From the NCBI GenBank assembly GCA_024195585.1, contig SWBL01000026.1:171991-235990 (forward strand): DNA of 64,000 bases. The letters run 5' to 3'. The stretch comes from Aureobasidium sp. EXF-3400. Its lineage: Eukaryota; Ascomycota; Dothideomycetes; Dothideales; Saccotheciaceae. This document shows, piece after piece, positions 1-10,353 of the stretch; positions within the stretch are counted from its first letter, which is position 1, and each line of letters opens with the position of its first letter. Under the pieces are notes generated by a model that made no database searches, had not been told where the DNA came from, and worked only from the letters and a program-made list of their open reading frames with translations. Both the position numbers and the translations under genes were made by a program.

Positions 1-611
1 TTGTGAAGACGTTGTGGGCGGTGATTAAGGCGCGAGGCTGGGAATTGTGATTTGTGCTTCTGACACGCCAGTCGTCATCTGCATTGCATGTCTGGGCCAA
101 AATCGCGAGACGTGGAGCGCGAAGAGTCCGAGCTTTTGATGTTCAAAGCCAAAGCAAACAACATCTCTTCCAGTTCTCTTCAAATCCCTTCCCTCAGCAT
201 CCGCCCACGTCGTCAACGACATCTCTAATACACCCATCGACCGGTCGACGCACAAGAGCAGCCGCGACACCGAGTCCCTGCCGAATTGACTGCACCCGCC
301 GCATCGACCTGGTCTCCAAGCACGCACAACTCCTACCCGGCGCGTCAATTGTTTCAAGAGCATCAGTATCCAGCAGTCCGCCCTCTTTGCTACACCTGTG
401 CTGCCATTGCTCCCATCATAATCACCACGCACCCATCGTCTTCCGTCTGGCTCCAAAAGGTGAGTTTCTTCGCGTGTCCGAATGCCGATTACCCGATTCG
501 GACGTGTTTGTTGTGCCCGCCCAGACTGACTCGACCAAACCAAAGCAGCCACTCCTCCACTTCTCCAACAAGACCTTGACCAAGTCTTGATCATCTCATC
601 CTCATATCAAC
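1..611. other. 5' flank and leader of the cyclin gene
   Basis: No convincing coding sequence. Reading frames here are open on both strands but lack family resemblance and are pyrimidine-rich on the + strand, as fungal 5' leaders often are. The stretch most likely holds the promoter and a long 5' UTR of the B-type cyclin gene that starts at 612. Confidence 0.5.
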
Positions 612-2295
612 ATGCCTCCTGTAAGTATCCCTTCACCTGGCCCTCGCTGTCGCCGTCTCTTCCTCTCTCTTCACCCTTGCCAAGCCTCCCTTGCTCTCGA
701 CCTTGACGCGTCCACAACTAACGCAATATCATGCAGGCCAGAGCTGTTCGACGCGCCGTGACGAACGAGAATGATGAGAACGCTGCCACCACTCGTCTGA
801 CACGCGCAAAGGCCGCCGCTCTGTCTCAACCCGACGCGCTTGCCGCTGCCGACCCACCTAAGAAGGCCGCTCTCGGTGTCAAGCGTGCCACTGTCACCAC
901 CACCACTGCTGCTGCCACCCAGCCTACCAGAAGACGCGCTGCCCTCGGCGATGTCAGCAACGTAACCAAGAACGAGACCATCGACACAAAGGCTGCCCCT
1001 GCCAAGGGTGGTAAGCTCAGAGATGCACAGAAGCCTACTGGCATCACCAAGCCCTCAACCCGCACCACTTCGGCCCGCTCTGCCGCTCACATCAAGAGTG
1101 ATGGTGCCGAGTCCAAGGCAAAGAGGCCCATGCCTCTCTCAAATGCTTCGGGTAACATCCCCAAGGCCAAGAGACACATGACAACCAAGATCCCTAAGGT
1201 CGATGAAGAGTTGGTAAAGGATGCTGTCAAGATTGAGGCTATCGAGGAAGAGGTGGAAAGCACAACCCCCAAGGAGGAGGAGGAGTTGGACGAGCCCCTG
1301 CACAAGACTCTGGAGCAGCTGGCTGCCGAGGCCAAGGACCTGGACTCTGAGGACCTTGACGACCCTCTCATGGTTGCCGAATACGTTCACGAAATTTTCG
1401 ACTACATGAAGGAGCTTGAGATCACAACACTGCCCAACGCTGAGTACATGGACAGCCAAGGTGAACTCGAGTGGAAGATGCGCGGTATCTTGGTTGACTG
1501 GTTGCTCGAGGTGCACACCCGCTTCCGTCTCCTTCCCGAGACTCTGTTCCTCGCTGTCAACATCATCGACCGTTTCCTCTCCGCCAAGGTTGTCCAGCTC
1601 GACCGTCTCCAACTGGTCGGCGTCACTGCCATGTTCATCGCATCCAAGTACGAGGAGGTCCTGTCCCCTCACGTTCAGAACTTCCGTCACGTCGCCGACG
1701 ACGGCTTCACCGAGCAAGAGATCCTCAGCGCTGAGCGCTTCATCCTTGCTGCTCTCGATTACGACCTGAGCTACCCCAACCCCATGAACTTCCTTCGCAG
1801 AATCTCCAAGGCCGACAACTACGACATCCAGACCCGCACTCTTGGCAAGTACCTTCTCGAAATCGGCTGCCTCGACCACCGTTTCATCAAGTACCCTCCT
1901 AGCCATGTCGCCGCCGCTGCCATGTACCTCGCACGTCTCGTCCTTGACCGTGGTGAATGGGTAAGCATGCTCTATCCTCCTTTTGTTGTGTCATGTATGC
2001 TAACCATGAATAGGATGCCACCCTCGCCACCTACGCCGGCTACACCGAGCAAGAAATCGAACCTGTCTTCAAGCTCATGGTTGACTACCTTCACGGTCCC
2101 GTCCAGCACGACGCCTTCTTCCGCAAGTACGCTAGCAAGAAGTTCCTGAAGGGTATGTTTCTCAAATCTTCTTTATACTTTATTCCTTGCTAACATGCCT
2201 CAGCATCTATCGTCCTTCGCCAGTGGGCCAAGAAGTTTGCCCCCATGTACCTCAACGACTGCGATCGTGACGGTAGCGAGACCCCTCAAATCTAG
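612..2295 (+). CDS. G2/mitotic-specific B-type cyclin
   Basis: Regulatory subunit of the mitotic Cdk1 kinase. My model has exons 612-620, 737-1960, 2014-2152 and 2204-2295, giving 487 aa. The first coding exon is only ATG CCT CCT followed by GTAAGT. The ATG at 731 lies inside the acceptor (atgcag) and is not the start. The N-terminal ~200 residues are low-complexity and basic. They carry a destruction box RxxLxxxxN (R70, L73, N78), the APC/C degron expected of a mitotic cyclin. From about residue 235 the cyclin box begins (MRGILVDWL, the MRAIL-type motif), followed by the C-terminal cyclin fold ending DGSETPQI. Length and order match fungal NimE/Cdc13-type cyclins. The family call is secure; the start exon is inferred from splice phase. 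Confidence 0.93.
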
Positions 2296-3709
2296 GCGTT
2301 TGAAGGTCCTCCCATGACCGCTTTTGGCTTTCCTCCCTGGAAGCCTTTCACAAGCACCAAATGATCATCCTCGTCTTTTCAACTTGCTTTACACATGGTT
2401 TGGCGTTCCTCGACTTGCGGCACTTTGCACCGCAACTGGCATGGCGTTTACGGCGTTCAAAGCGATTCTCCATTCTGGATAATATCGTCATCCTGTTCCA
2501 GCTTCATCACGTCCACACGCAACAACAAGAGACTTCGTTCATCGCCGTGCTCCTTTTCCTTTTTCTTCCTTTCACGAGCACCAAGTCCAGACATGGACCT
2601 TGTTCTTGGACACTCATGGCTCTTATGCTGTTGCACTATGGGCTTCCATCCTAGCAACATGTCGCCGTCGTCAAGACATACAATGGACCTTTACTACAGG
2701 AGTCCTATCTGCTGATTTTTACACACGGATGGCTTTTTGCTGCTGCTGTTTTGTTCTTTTACATTTCTGCTGCTCTGTTTGTTCTTCTTTCTCTTCTTAC
2801 AAGTATCAACTAGCTTTTTTATGCTACAGCTCCTCGTCGCTTATGCGCCGCTGGAGAAACACGTAGAACGATATCCATGGGAAGCCTGCTACTGGTTTGC
2901 ATCAACGAGATCAAGGGGAGGAAGATGTTGGATGAGAAGGAGAGGTCAAATTGTATTTGTTGTTTCTTCCACTGTTTGCTCCTTGTCCTTTTGCTTTCCA
3001 GACTTGTAGTAGTGCCAAGTAGCCACGAGTGTGTTGAACGAAGAGAGTCAGTTGCACCAAATTTATGTCTGCAATCCAATGTGTGTTTTTCCATGAAGCT
3101 CCATAATGCGAATAGGTCTGTAGGTACTGAAAGAGTCGAGGTCAACTGACGCGAGGTATTCTTCTGCCCAGATATATGCTGCTGGAGTGGACAATCCATC
3201 CTGATCGCCTACCCTCCGTTAGATCGCAGCAATTATAACAACGCTCTAGACATGCCCTCTGCCATCATAAACCGAACAAGCCAACGAATGCGGCTCTCAC
3301 AATTGCCGTGAGAGTAACAAGAAAGAAACAAGCAACTTCTCATGCAAGAACGTCGATCACCCGCGAGCATCCCGAGCCGCAAAGAGTGTCATCATCATTT
3401 GTCCATTTTATTTTTCTATGTGTACATGTCTTCCCCAGAGCACGTTGTTCGAACGTTCGAAGGTCATTGGATGTCTGAATGGGTGTTACGGCAGACATGA
3501 GATGTGTAGTTGCCCATTACTGCCGCATATACCTACGTGGTATCTCATCTGTTTGGCAATCTTTGAATCGTCATGGACGGCAGAAGATGCAAGATGGCAA
3601 TGTCGCTGTTGTTAAATAGTTCGGCCTTGCAGTTGCAAACTCTCGATAATCAGACACTTCGAAATCAATCGACTTTCTCCAAAGAACTAGCAGTCTTCAG
3701 AATTTCATC
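2296..3709. other. 3' UTR and intergenic sequence
   Basis: About 1.4 kb downstream of the cyclin. The first few hundred bases are T-rich, with short open frames that look like 3' UTR translated by chance. I see no family motif, tRNA or repeat. The last ~200 bases would be the promoter of the small secreted-protein gene at 3710. Confidence 0.5.
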
Positions 3710-4145
3710 ATGCGTGTCTTTACCGCCTTATTCACTCTTATCCTCGCTCTGCTCTTTACTTCGCAAGTTCTTGCAGGCCCGGTCCTCGAGGTGATTATCC
3801 TCTATATATATGAGTACTGATGCTAGTCTCTGATGTTGACGAATAAATCCAGGCTCGTCAAAACTCCAGCAGCGCTACTGCTACGACATCCTCGTCTTCT
3901 AGCACTTCGTCGTACAACGCTGCTACAGATACACAGAGTGGTGTCCCTGCCGGTGTTGGAACCGGCTCATCTGGTTCTGGCGAGGGTTCTTCAGGCCAGA
4001 ACAGTAACACTAGCACCAGTGGTGGAATCATGAGATATGGTAAGCTTGTTCGGTCGCTATATCTGGCTATTGCTGATCGATTACAGCTGTTTCGGGAAGT
4101 GTGTTGAGCGTTATGGGCTTCGGTGCTATCCTCTTCGCGCTGTGA
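3710..4145 (+). CDS. Small secreted Ser/Thr-rich, GPI-type protein
   Basis: Unrecognised 108-aa protein assembled from exons 3710-3790, 3853-4039 and 4087-4145; introns of 62 and 47 nt have clean GT-AG ends and matching phases. Residues 1-22 form a textbook signal peptide (Arg, then a Leu/Phe/Ala core ending VLA|G). The middle is almost wholly Ser, Thr, Gly, Ala and Asn, as in O-glycosylated wall proteins. The last ~19 residues are hydrophobic and end in FAL, as expected of a GPI-attachment signal, with small residues (SGS) just upstream. This suggests a short cell-surface protein. The exons are too short to stand out as single reading frames, so automated annotation may miss it. No enzymatic domain is visible. 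Confidence 0.6.
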
Positions 4146-4737
4146 GATGTACACTCGTGACAGAGTGCATAGAGAAGGCGATAGACGTCGGTCGGTACAA
4201 TGGAAGTAGCGACCATGGTATATGTGAGGGTGGTGTATAGGATAGGCATATATGTATAACCAAATTATGTTTGACCTCGGGCAGAGTGACCTTGCACTTC
4301 AATGAGAACCAGGACAGGACAGGCTCATCGAGATCTTCCAAGCGATAAAGTGGCATCATTGCTGATCAAAGCCCGATTCGGGTATTGAACTTATGATGCG
4401 CAGCAAAGGGATTAGCGCACAGAGAGAGATGCGAGATAGAAGGTATGGAAGATTACTTCATCATGGCAAGAACCAGGCAGCTGTTGAGGATCGCGACTGC
4501 ATCTTTCTCACCAGCACACCTACCTTGCGGAGATCTCGACTCTCGCTGACTTTTGGAGGTAGTGGAGGAAGTAGGGAAGGATGCTTTCGGCAACCGGTAC
4601 ACAGTCAACCTGGCCAAGCTTTCAAGTACCATGCCGATCAATTATGGTTCATTGCTGCCCGTAAACTCCCGTCTATTCTAATCAAGTGGTATCTTCGCGA
4701 TAAAGGCAGCTCAGCTATTCGTTCTCCAGATTTGACA
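4146..4737. other. Intergenic region between convergent genes
   Basis: Gap between the 3' ends of the small secreted-protein gene and the kinase gene. Short open frames on both strands show no recognisable motif. I see only probable 3' UTRs here. Confidence 0.45.
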
Positions 4738-5430
4738 TCAATAACTTGATCCCGTAGAATCTCGTCGGTCTATGCTCTTGACCGTCACATCTCTTCCTTT
4801 GCTCGTCCGATTGATGAACTCGGCATTGAAGACATCGTTCTCGTCATACCTCGTACAAGCAGCCTCGTAATCACTCTCGAACCCTGTACTGAGAAATCGC
4901 TTGACGACCCTTTGTCTGCCTATCTCAGGTTCAACCTCGACGAACCACCGCTCGTTGACCAAATTCGAAATCCTTGCCCAAGGAAGATCTTCGCAGAGTA
5001 CATAGAGACCTTCAAAGATGACTATGGATGCATCGCCAGCAACGTTTAGATTTTGAGCTTCGACATCCTCCACATGTATCGTAAAAGGTGATTTGATGTC
5101 GTTTGGTTCCGTCGTCTGTTTTTGGATTTGCTGAACAAGGTCGACGGCCGCTGCTCCTTTGAATGTCCAAGACGGACTTTTGGGCGATATACTGCTAGTG
5201 TCGTTGTGTGATTCTTGGGAGCACCCATCTATCGATATTACGGAGCAAGAGACGCCGCTCTGGTTGACGATTTTGGCGACTCTTGAGGCGATCCTTCCTT
5301 TGCCAGAACCAGGTGGGCCAGCAAGGGCTACGAGTAGGCGTTTATTTTGTTTTCTGGATGCATCTGGGTCTGGTAGAGCCTGGTAGCAAGCCAAGGCACG
5401 TGTTGCCAGATCGTAGTAGCTTTGACCCAT
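4738..5430 (-). CDS. P-loop kinase of the uridine kinase/phosphoribulokinase class (YFH7-like)
   Basis: Single-exon 230-aa protein. A Walker A motif GPPGSGKG lies at residues 38-45 after a short helical N-terminus, and a second acidic strand (VIFEGLY) is typical of the uridine kinase/PRK superfamily. Late in the protein, FINRTSKGRDVTVKS resembles the conserved C-terminal region of fungal YFH7-like kinases. The substrate is unknown; family members include uridine, pantothenate and nicotinamide riboside kinases. I chose the ATG at 5430 because it directly precedes the conserved helix. The frame remains open upstream to 5568, but that extension starts with a non-ATG codon and encodes an unrelated hydrophobic stretch. 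Confidence 0.75.
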   Translation of the reverse strand: MGQSYYDLATRALACYQALPDPDASRKQNKRLLVALAGPPGSGKGRIASRVAKIVNQSGVSCSVISIDGCSQESHNDTSSISPKSPSWTFKGAAAVDLVQQIQKQTTEPNDIKSPFTIHVEDVEAQNLNVAGDASIVIFEGLYVLCEDLPWARISNLVNERWFVEVEPEIGRQRVVKRFLSTGFESDYEAACTRYDENDVFNAEFINRTSKGRDVTVKSIDRRDSTGSSY

Positions 5431-6584
5431 GTGATGAATTGCCGAGATGTAGTAGATTTGCCGGTGTTGATCTTTTTGGTGAAGGTAGGGTGTACAACCA
5501 GAGAGATGATCGAATGCAGAGAAGGTGAAAATCAACGTTACCGCAGCAAGGCCTAGAAATCGGCCCAAAGGCCTTTTTAAACGAGTTCAAACCAATAATG
5601 ACGCCTTGCACTGTTCTTGTAGGGCCAGGAAATTGCGTCCCTGCTTATTTTCGCGATGCTCCAGTTTTCCCCATCTCGCGAGGGGTGTGGGGTCCAAAAC
5701 CCGGGCGCGATGGCACCAAAGTATCCTAGGCATGAGCCAAAGTTTGTCACTTGGACTTCACTCCTAGTAGTCGCTTCTCTGGTGGGTGTCTGTTGAGCTG
5801 TGCGATGCTTTCAAGGATGGACGGTCGTTCTGAGACAGCTGCTTATAGATGCGTCCCTGATCATGCCCATCCTGATAGCGGCATGCCGCATGAGTGACAA
5901 AGAAAGACGTACCGGAAAATATCGACCTACGACTGGCTCTGGACAAGCGGCCCGACTACCGACGGGGATGTGTCAAGCAACGTCTGGGTCTGGGTTCGCT
6001 CTGACCAAGAGAAACAGGTGACGGTGTGCACCGCTCCGCAAAGAGGGGGGCTCTCTGCCTGTTTATCGTGTGTAGGTACACATCAGGCTTGCAAAGCCCC
6101 GGATAATAGTCATTGCACCACTGTCAATGTTTCCTTGACATTGATCAAACCGTCAAGTAGACAGAGTAACACTTCTTCCTCGGTCATAACTGTGAGTGGG
6201 TTTTCCAACATCCGGTCCTTCTCTGGCTGTTTTAGCACGGCAATGCGTCTGCCAAGCCACGGCAAAGCAACACCGGATGTGTTCCGTATCACTGACTTCG
6301 TCAAACAGGACCCATCATTCGTGCTTCCAGCAGTCAAACATGTCGCATTCGGGAACAGAGATATTTCCAAGATTCGTGACGGATGAGAATAAAGGCTTCA
6401 GATTGCACAGATTGGAAATTGGCGAAGTAGTATAGGTTCAATGAAAAAAGTTCAATATTCAATCGTATAATTATATGAATTCGAGTGTCGTGGATGCACT
6501 TGATAGAAGATTCGCTATTATTTCCAATAACATGCCTTCCGACGAAGCTGCAGCCGGCTGAGAGATCGCATCGAACACTCCGTG
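5431..6584. other. Intergenic region, no supported gene
   Basis: Upstream region of the kinase gene. One minus-strand frame (about 6110-6380) has reasonable codon texture and reads like protein, but it lacks an ATG and recognisable relatives. I cannot tie it to splice sites, so I leave it uncalled. Confidence 0.4.
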
Positions 6585-7046
6585 CTACGAAGTCTTATTG
6601 TGCTTGGCCATGAGTCCTCTAGCACTGTCGTTGAGGTTAGCAAGGCGGTGGAAAACCCGGAGCAGGGTCACCGTGTCGCCATCAGACCCGGAGTTCCTTT
6701 CCGACGATGTTTCTCTTGTCGTGAGTTCACCAAATGAGACATTTATCCGTTCAGCCATTCTATATCTCATCTCCGCACATCGTAGCTTCACCTCAGCCTC
6801 TGCGAGACTCTTGCTCGTCGATGCAGTGACGTCGGCTACGAGAGCACGAACTGCTCACTAGCGATCCCGTCTCCCTTCCTCGCGTCGGCATGCATTGCAT
6901 TTCGTCTCGCTGACACCGATACTTATCGACAGTAGAGGCAGATCGACGTGTAAGGAGCTTGTAGGCGACGTGTAGATATCGCGTGTTGACCGACCAATCG
7001 GGCACGGTCCTCCCAAAGGCGTGGCTCGGGAAGTGGCTGGTGTCAT
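6585..7046 (-). CDS. Possible small coiled-coil protein, unrecognised
   Basis: Tentative two-exon gene: exons complement(6923-7046) and complement(6585-6850), joined in phase by a 72-nt intron with a gtatcg donor and a gagcag acceptor, giving 129 aa. The C-terminal exon reads as an amphipathic helix rich in Ala, Glu, Lys and Arg (SKSLAEAEVKLR, then MRYRMAERINV), followed by an acidic Ser-rich linker and a second Leu-rich helix. No branch-point consensus is obvious in the intron and I recognise no family. It could be a short real gene or a chance frame; the in-frame join and helix periodicity are the only support. Confidence 0.3.
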
Positions 7047-7679
7047 GAACTTCACCTTCCCGTATTAACTTACGTGCCTACCTACATTTTATCATGTTAT
7101 ATACCGTCTGGGTCAATCAGTGCCCATGATGAGAGCCAGAACTTACGTGGCAGAACTGATGGCTAACCCGTCCCACAATTCTATACTCAAGGCTTATCGA
7201 CAATGGAACACCCGACGGGTAAGTTTCTTACCGACCGCGGGGTCTTCTCCTCGAGTAATTCGTTTGGTTGGACAACGACAAAGATCGAGGGAGAAACATT
7301 AAAGAGGCAGAACTCGTAGGTCAATGATGCTCGGTAAAGTCTCTCGTTGAAATCCTGGGACACCACCCTGAAAACCAATTTAGCGACTCGTGGTCTATCA
7401 TTGTCGAGTTCAAGTCTAAGGTCCAGACGTTGAACTACTCAAGAGAACAAACTAGACCATACTGGATCCTAAAGTTCCTAACGATACTACCACTTTGTTT
7501 TGAGGGCCAATTCCTTTGTGTGACAACATTGTTCGCGATGCCGGATCCGGAAAAGCACCCTTTGTTCTCGGCAAACTCGAGTAGACACCCTCGATATGAA
7601 GTCCAATATGCCATACTCGAGTTATAGCGACTTCATCACTTCTAACGTAGATTAGAAGAACAGTCACAGCAGCAAGGCG
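7047..7679. other. Intergenic region upstream of the Cys-rich gene
   Basis: A good donor (GGGTAAGTTTC near 7219) follows a short ATG frame at 7203, and a CTAAC branch-like site with TAG lies at 7642-7655 just before the Cys-rich gene. A 5' exon or a spliced leader of that gene is therefore possible. I could not assemble a convincing coding join. Confidence 0.35.
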
Positions 7680-8758
7680 ATGGCGGTTCCTCATTGCGAT
7701 CATCGCAACACGCACTGGCCAACAAGGCCTGCTTGCCCACAAGATCCCGGCTGGATGCTGTGTGATCAGGAGCCAACCATGGGCCCAGCTACTGGAGTTC
7801 CCAATCATGGCCCTCGTACTATATGTATGGAGTGCTGGCAAGATAACTACCAAGCCCTTCCTCCACAAGGATTTGGCTTGCAACTCCGTGCCGAAGCCAT
7901 AACGGACGAGCTTGTCTATCATCAAGTCCAACATGGTACCGTGTTGCGATGGTATGTAAGGCAAGGGTACAGATAGTTCAAGCCAAGAGCCACCAGATGG
8001 CTCTTCGACTGTCACCTGTACTTTCATCATCATCTAAGAAACATGCTGACTGTACCCTTGCTTATAGGGATCTGCGCGACAATATTCAAGTGCGAGGGTA
8101 TAAGAACATCGAGGCAACTCAGACACTGCTCTGCAAAACTTGCACGAAAGATGAGATTGCGCGATGGAGACTCTGTGAAGCCGATGCAGGCTATGCAGCC
8201 GCGTTTTTAGCAGACAAGGCTCAATGGGCCGCCAACGGACATACAAACACCTGTGTATGCGTGGAAAAGTACGTCGTTGAACCAGATTACTGGTAAGTGT
8301 CACTCGAGTGGACCTAAACGAGATGAGACGCTGAAGTACAATGCAGTCTCGATTGCCTTAATGGAGCCTTGGATGATCGCTTGTGGACAGCCTTCCATAA
8401 CAGACTATGGCTCCACGACAAAGCTCATTCGGCAGCAGGCCAACGCAGACTCGTTAATATTTGGCATTGCACTGTCAGAAACGCCTATAATTACACTATA
8501 CCCTGTCGTTGTGGCCGCGATGTTGATAGGAATCCCGTCGCAGCTGCACCTCAAGCCACGTTCTGCCTCGCATGCAATGGCACCAAGATCTGGACCAACA
8601 ACATTCCTCCTGCGCGCTATCCAGTACGTGCAACTCGAAGACCACTTCCTGATCCAGCAGCACCGTATCCTCTGCAGGTCACCGCTTTGAACGAATTGAA
8701 CGACCTCCCTGCTAACCTCCAGCCTGGTGCACGTGAAATTCTGCGGAGCCGATTCTAA
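7680..8758 (+). CDS. Cysteine-rich, probably zinc-binding protein of unknown function
   Basis: I do not recognise the family. Three exons (7680-7951, 8068-8292, 8347-8758) join in phase to 302 aa. The second junction completes a Cys codon, creating CLDC, which supports the splicing. Cysteines occur as repeated pairs. An opening cluster C-D-H...C...C leads into CMEC. Then come CKTC, the unit CVCV...CLDC and the unit CRCG...CLAC. The CxC plus CxxC alternation looks like a duplicated zinc-knuckle module, with Trp/Asp-rich helices after each CxxC. There is no signal peptide or membrane segment. The C-terminal ~50 residues are Pro-rich. Function could be protein or nucleic-acid binding; this is inference only. 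Confidence 0.65.
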
Positions 8759-9189
8759 GGCAATCTTTTAGAGCCTGCTCATGGCTGTGGCACGGATTGA
8801 GACACAAATGCTCTGTTGGCGTCAGATATATCTAGAATTGTTTGAGGAGCGGTATATGTGTTTATCATGCGATTTATATATCATAGGTAGAATCTAGATT
8901 TTATTCTTCTTGCTGCGCACCAAAACACAAGCTCAAGTGGGAACACTTCGCATTGAGCGGCCATTGAGCCTAATCTACTTTGAACGTCCGAAGATCTGTG
9001 TAACGAACATTCGAATGCTGCTGAGACAAGTTCTTGGTAAGGTGCAGTCACAAACAGAGGTCAGGCAGCACACGCTTTGAGAGAATCTTCGACGAGGTTA
9101 TTAGGAAGTACCTGTTCAAAGAGAATATAGGTTCATCAGGACGATCTCGACAGTAATAGAGCAAAAAACAAAGACCGCGCTGTGTGCAT
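8759..9189. other. Intergenic region between convergent genes
   Basis: Region between the 3' ends of the Cys-rich gene and the carrier gene. AT-rich tails suit poly(A) sites of both transcripts. No other feature seen. Confidence 0.45.
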
Positions 9190-10353
9190 CTACTCCTGCA
9201 AACCATGCATATGACGGTAAACTTTCCTCAGCTGCTCAAGAGTAACAAATGTGATGATGGTGGAAGGTGCTCTGCTGATCAAAGCAGGTGTCAAGCCTTT
9301 GAACATCCAAGCTGCGCCTTCGTTCTTGATGGTACGCTCAAGCATAACGGCCATACTGTGAGCTGAAGATTTGCGAGTCATGAAGCGTGCCTTGAAGACG
9401 TCAAGAGGGCTGCAAATGAAGGTGGACAAGAATCCTGCCAAGCAACTGGCGGTGATATGGGTAGGGACGTTGTCACCCAGCGAGGTTCGCTTCATCAGTT
9501 CGCGTTTGATGACATCGTATCCAGCCAGTTGAGTCGCGGTAGCGATAGCTGATCTGCCTGCACCAAGCCATACACCAGTCCAGATGCTGTTCCAGCCTTC
9601 GGCTCGCACCATCTTTTGTACACCATCGGCGATGTTCTTGTAGTTGCGGCGTAGCTCAGGCGGCAAGCCAGGATCGGCCTGCATACGGAGACAGACGACA
9701 TCGGCAAAGTTGCTGCACACACTACCGGTGAAGCCTGAGGCTGCAGCCATGAGGGCGAGAGCGAGGCCCGAGGGTGCGTGGGTGGATGTGCTCCCCAGCT
9801 CCTTGAGCTTCTCGTACATGCCGAACCTGACGCCGGAATAGAAGAAAGTTCGCGTGAGCGAAGCGCTCAACTGTCAGAATGTCAGCGGAGTTGTGACCAT
9901 AAGAAGCAGGACACTCACGCCCTTCTAAAGCCCAAAGAAGCGTTCATGCATCCACACTTGATGCCAAATCCGAAGCATGCCCAATTGGGGGGCGTCGTGG
10001 TGGAGAGTTTGTAAACGGAGCTACGGCGTGTTAGCACCAGGTATACAATGTCACACTATATGATCTTACACCAGCTGTGTTCGTGTCAGTTCCAGTCAAA
10101 ATCATGAACCGATAAATGTGTGCTTACCAACTCCCAAAGGCTGGGTACAGACGTTCGAGACGCAGCTTGCCAATCCTCCAAACCAGAACGGGTAGTGGAT
10201 GACACCATGCTCGGAGTGAATAGAGTTGTCTTTCTCGATGACGGTGGGATGGAGTTCGATGAACAGCTTCTGGGTGATGGGAGGTGGAGGCACAGGCGCT
10301 CCATCGAGATGAGTCGCCGTCATCGTCACGATTCCTCCAGTGCTGCCGCTCAT
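9190..10353 (-). CDS. Mitochondrial carrier (dicarboxylate-carrier type), interrupted by an in-frame TAG
   Basis: Mitochondrial carrier family protein closest to Dic1-type dicarboxylate carriers: the first repeat begins YPFWFGGLASC and later repeats carry PLDVFKARFM. Best model: exons complement(10128-10353), a 5-nt exon complement(10070-10074), complement(9919-10020) and complement(9190-9870), 338 codons. Introns of 53, 49 and 48 nt have good donors, and the first two show CTGAC and CTAAC branch points. With the 5-nt exon the spacing PLGVAGLRLQT equals canonical PLDLVKVRLQT exactly. Codon 109 is TAG (9925-9927) where relatives have Tyr (FFGL-Tyr-xG). A weak donor 34 nt before the usual one could skip the stop but would delete a conserved loop. 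The first signature also lacks its acidic and Lys residues. Probably a decaying or polymorphic gene. Confidence 0.7.

Noticed and set aside
1139..1906. 255-codon open frame on the minus strand opposite the cyclin
   Set aside because: Antisense shadow of a strongly codon-biased gene; no family resemblance.
7452..8033. 193-codon minus-strand frame opposite the Cys-rich gene
   Set aside because: The + strand model has consistent splicing and conserved-looking cysteine pairs; the minus frame has no motif.
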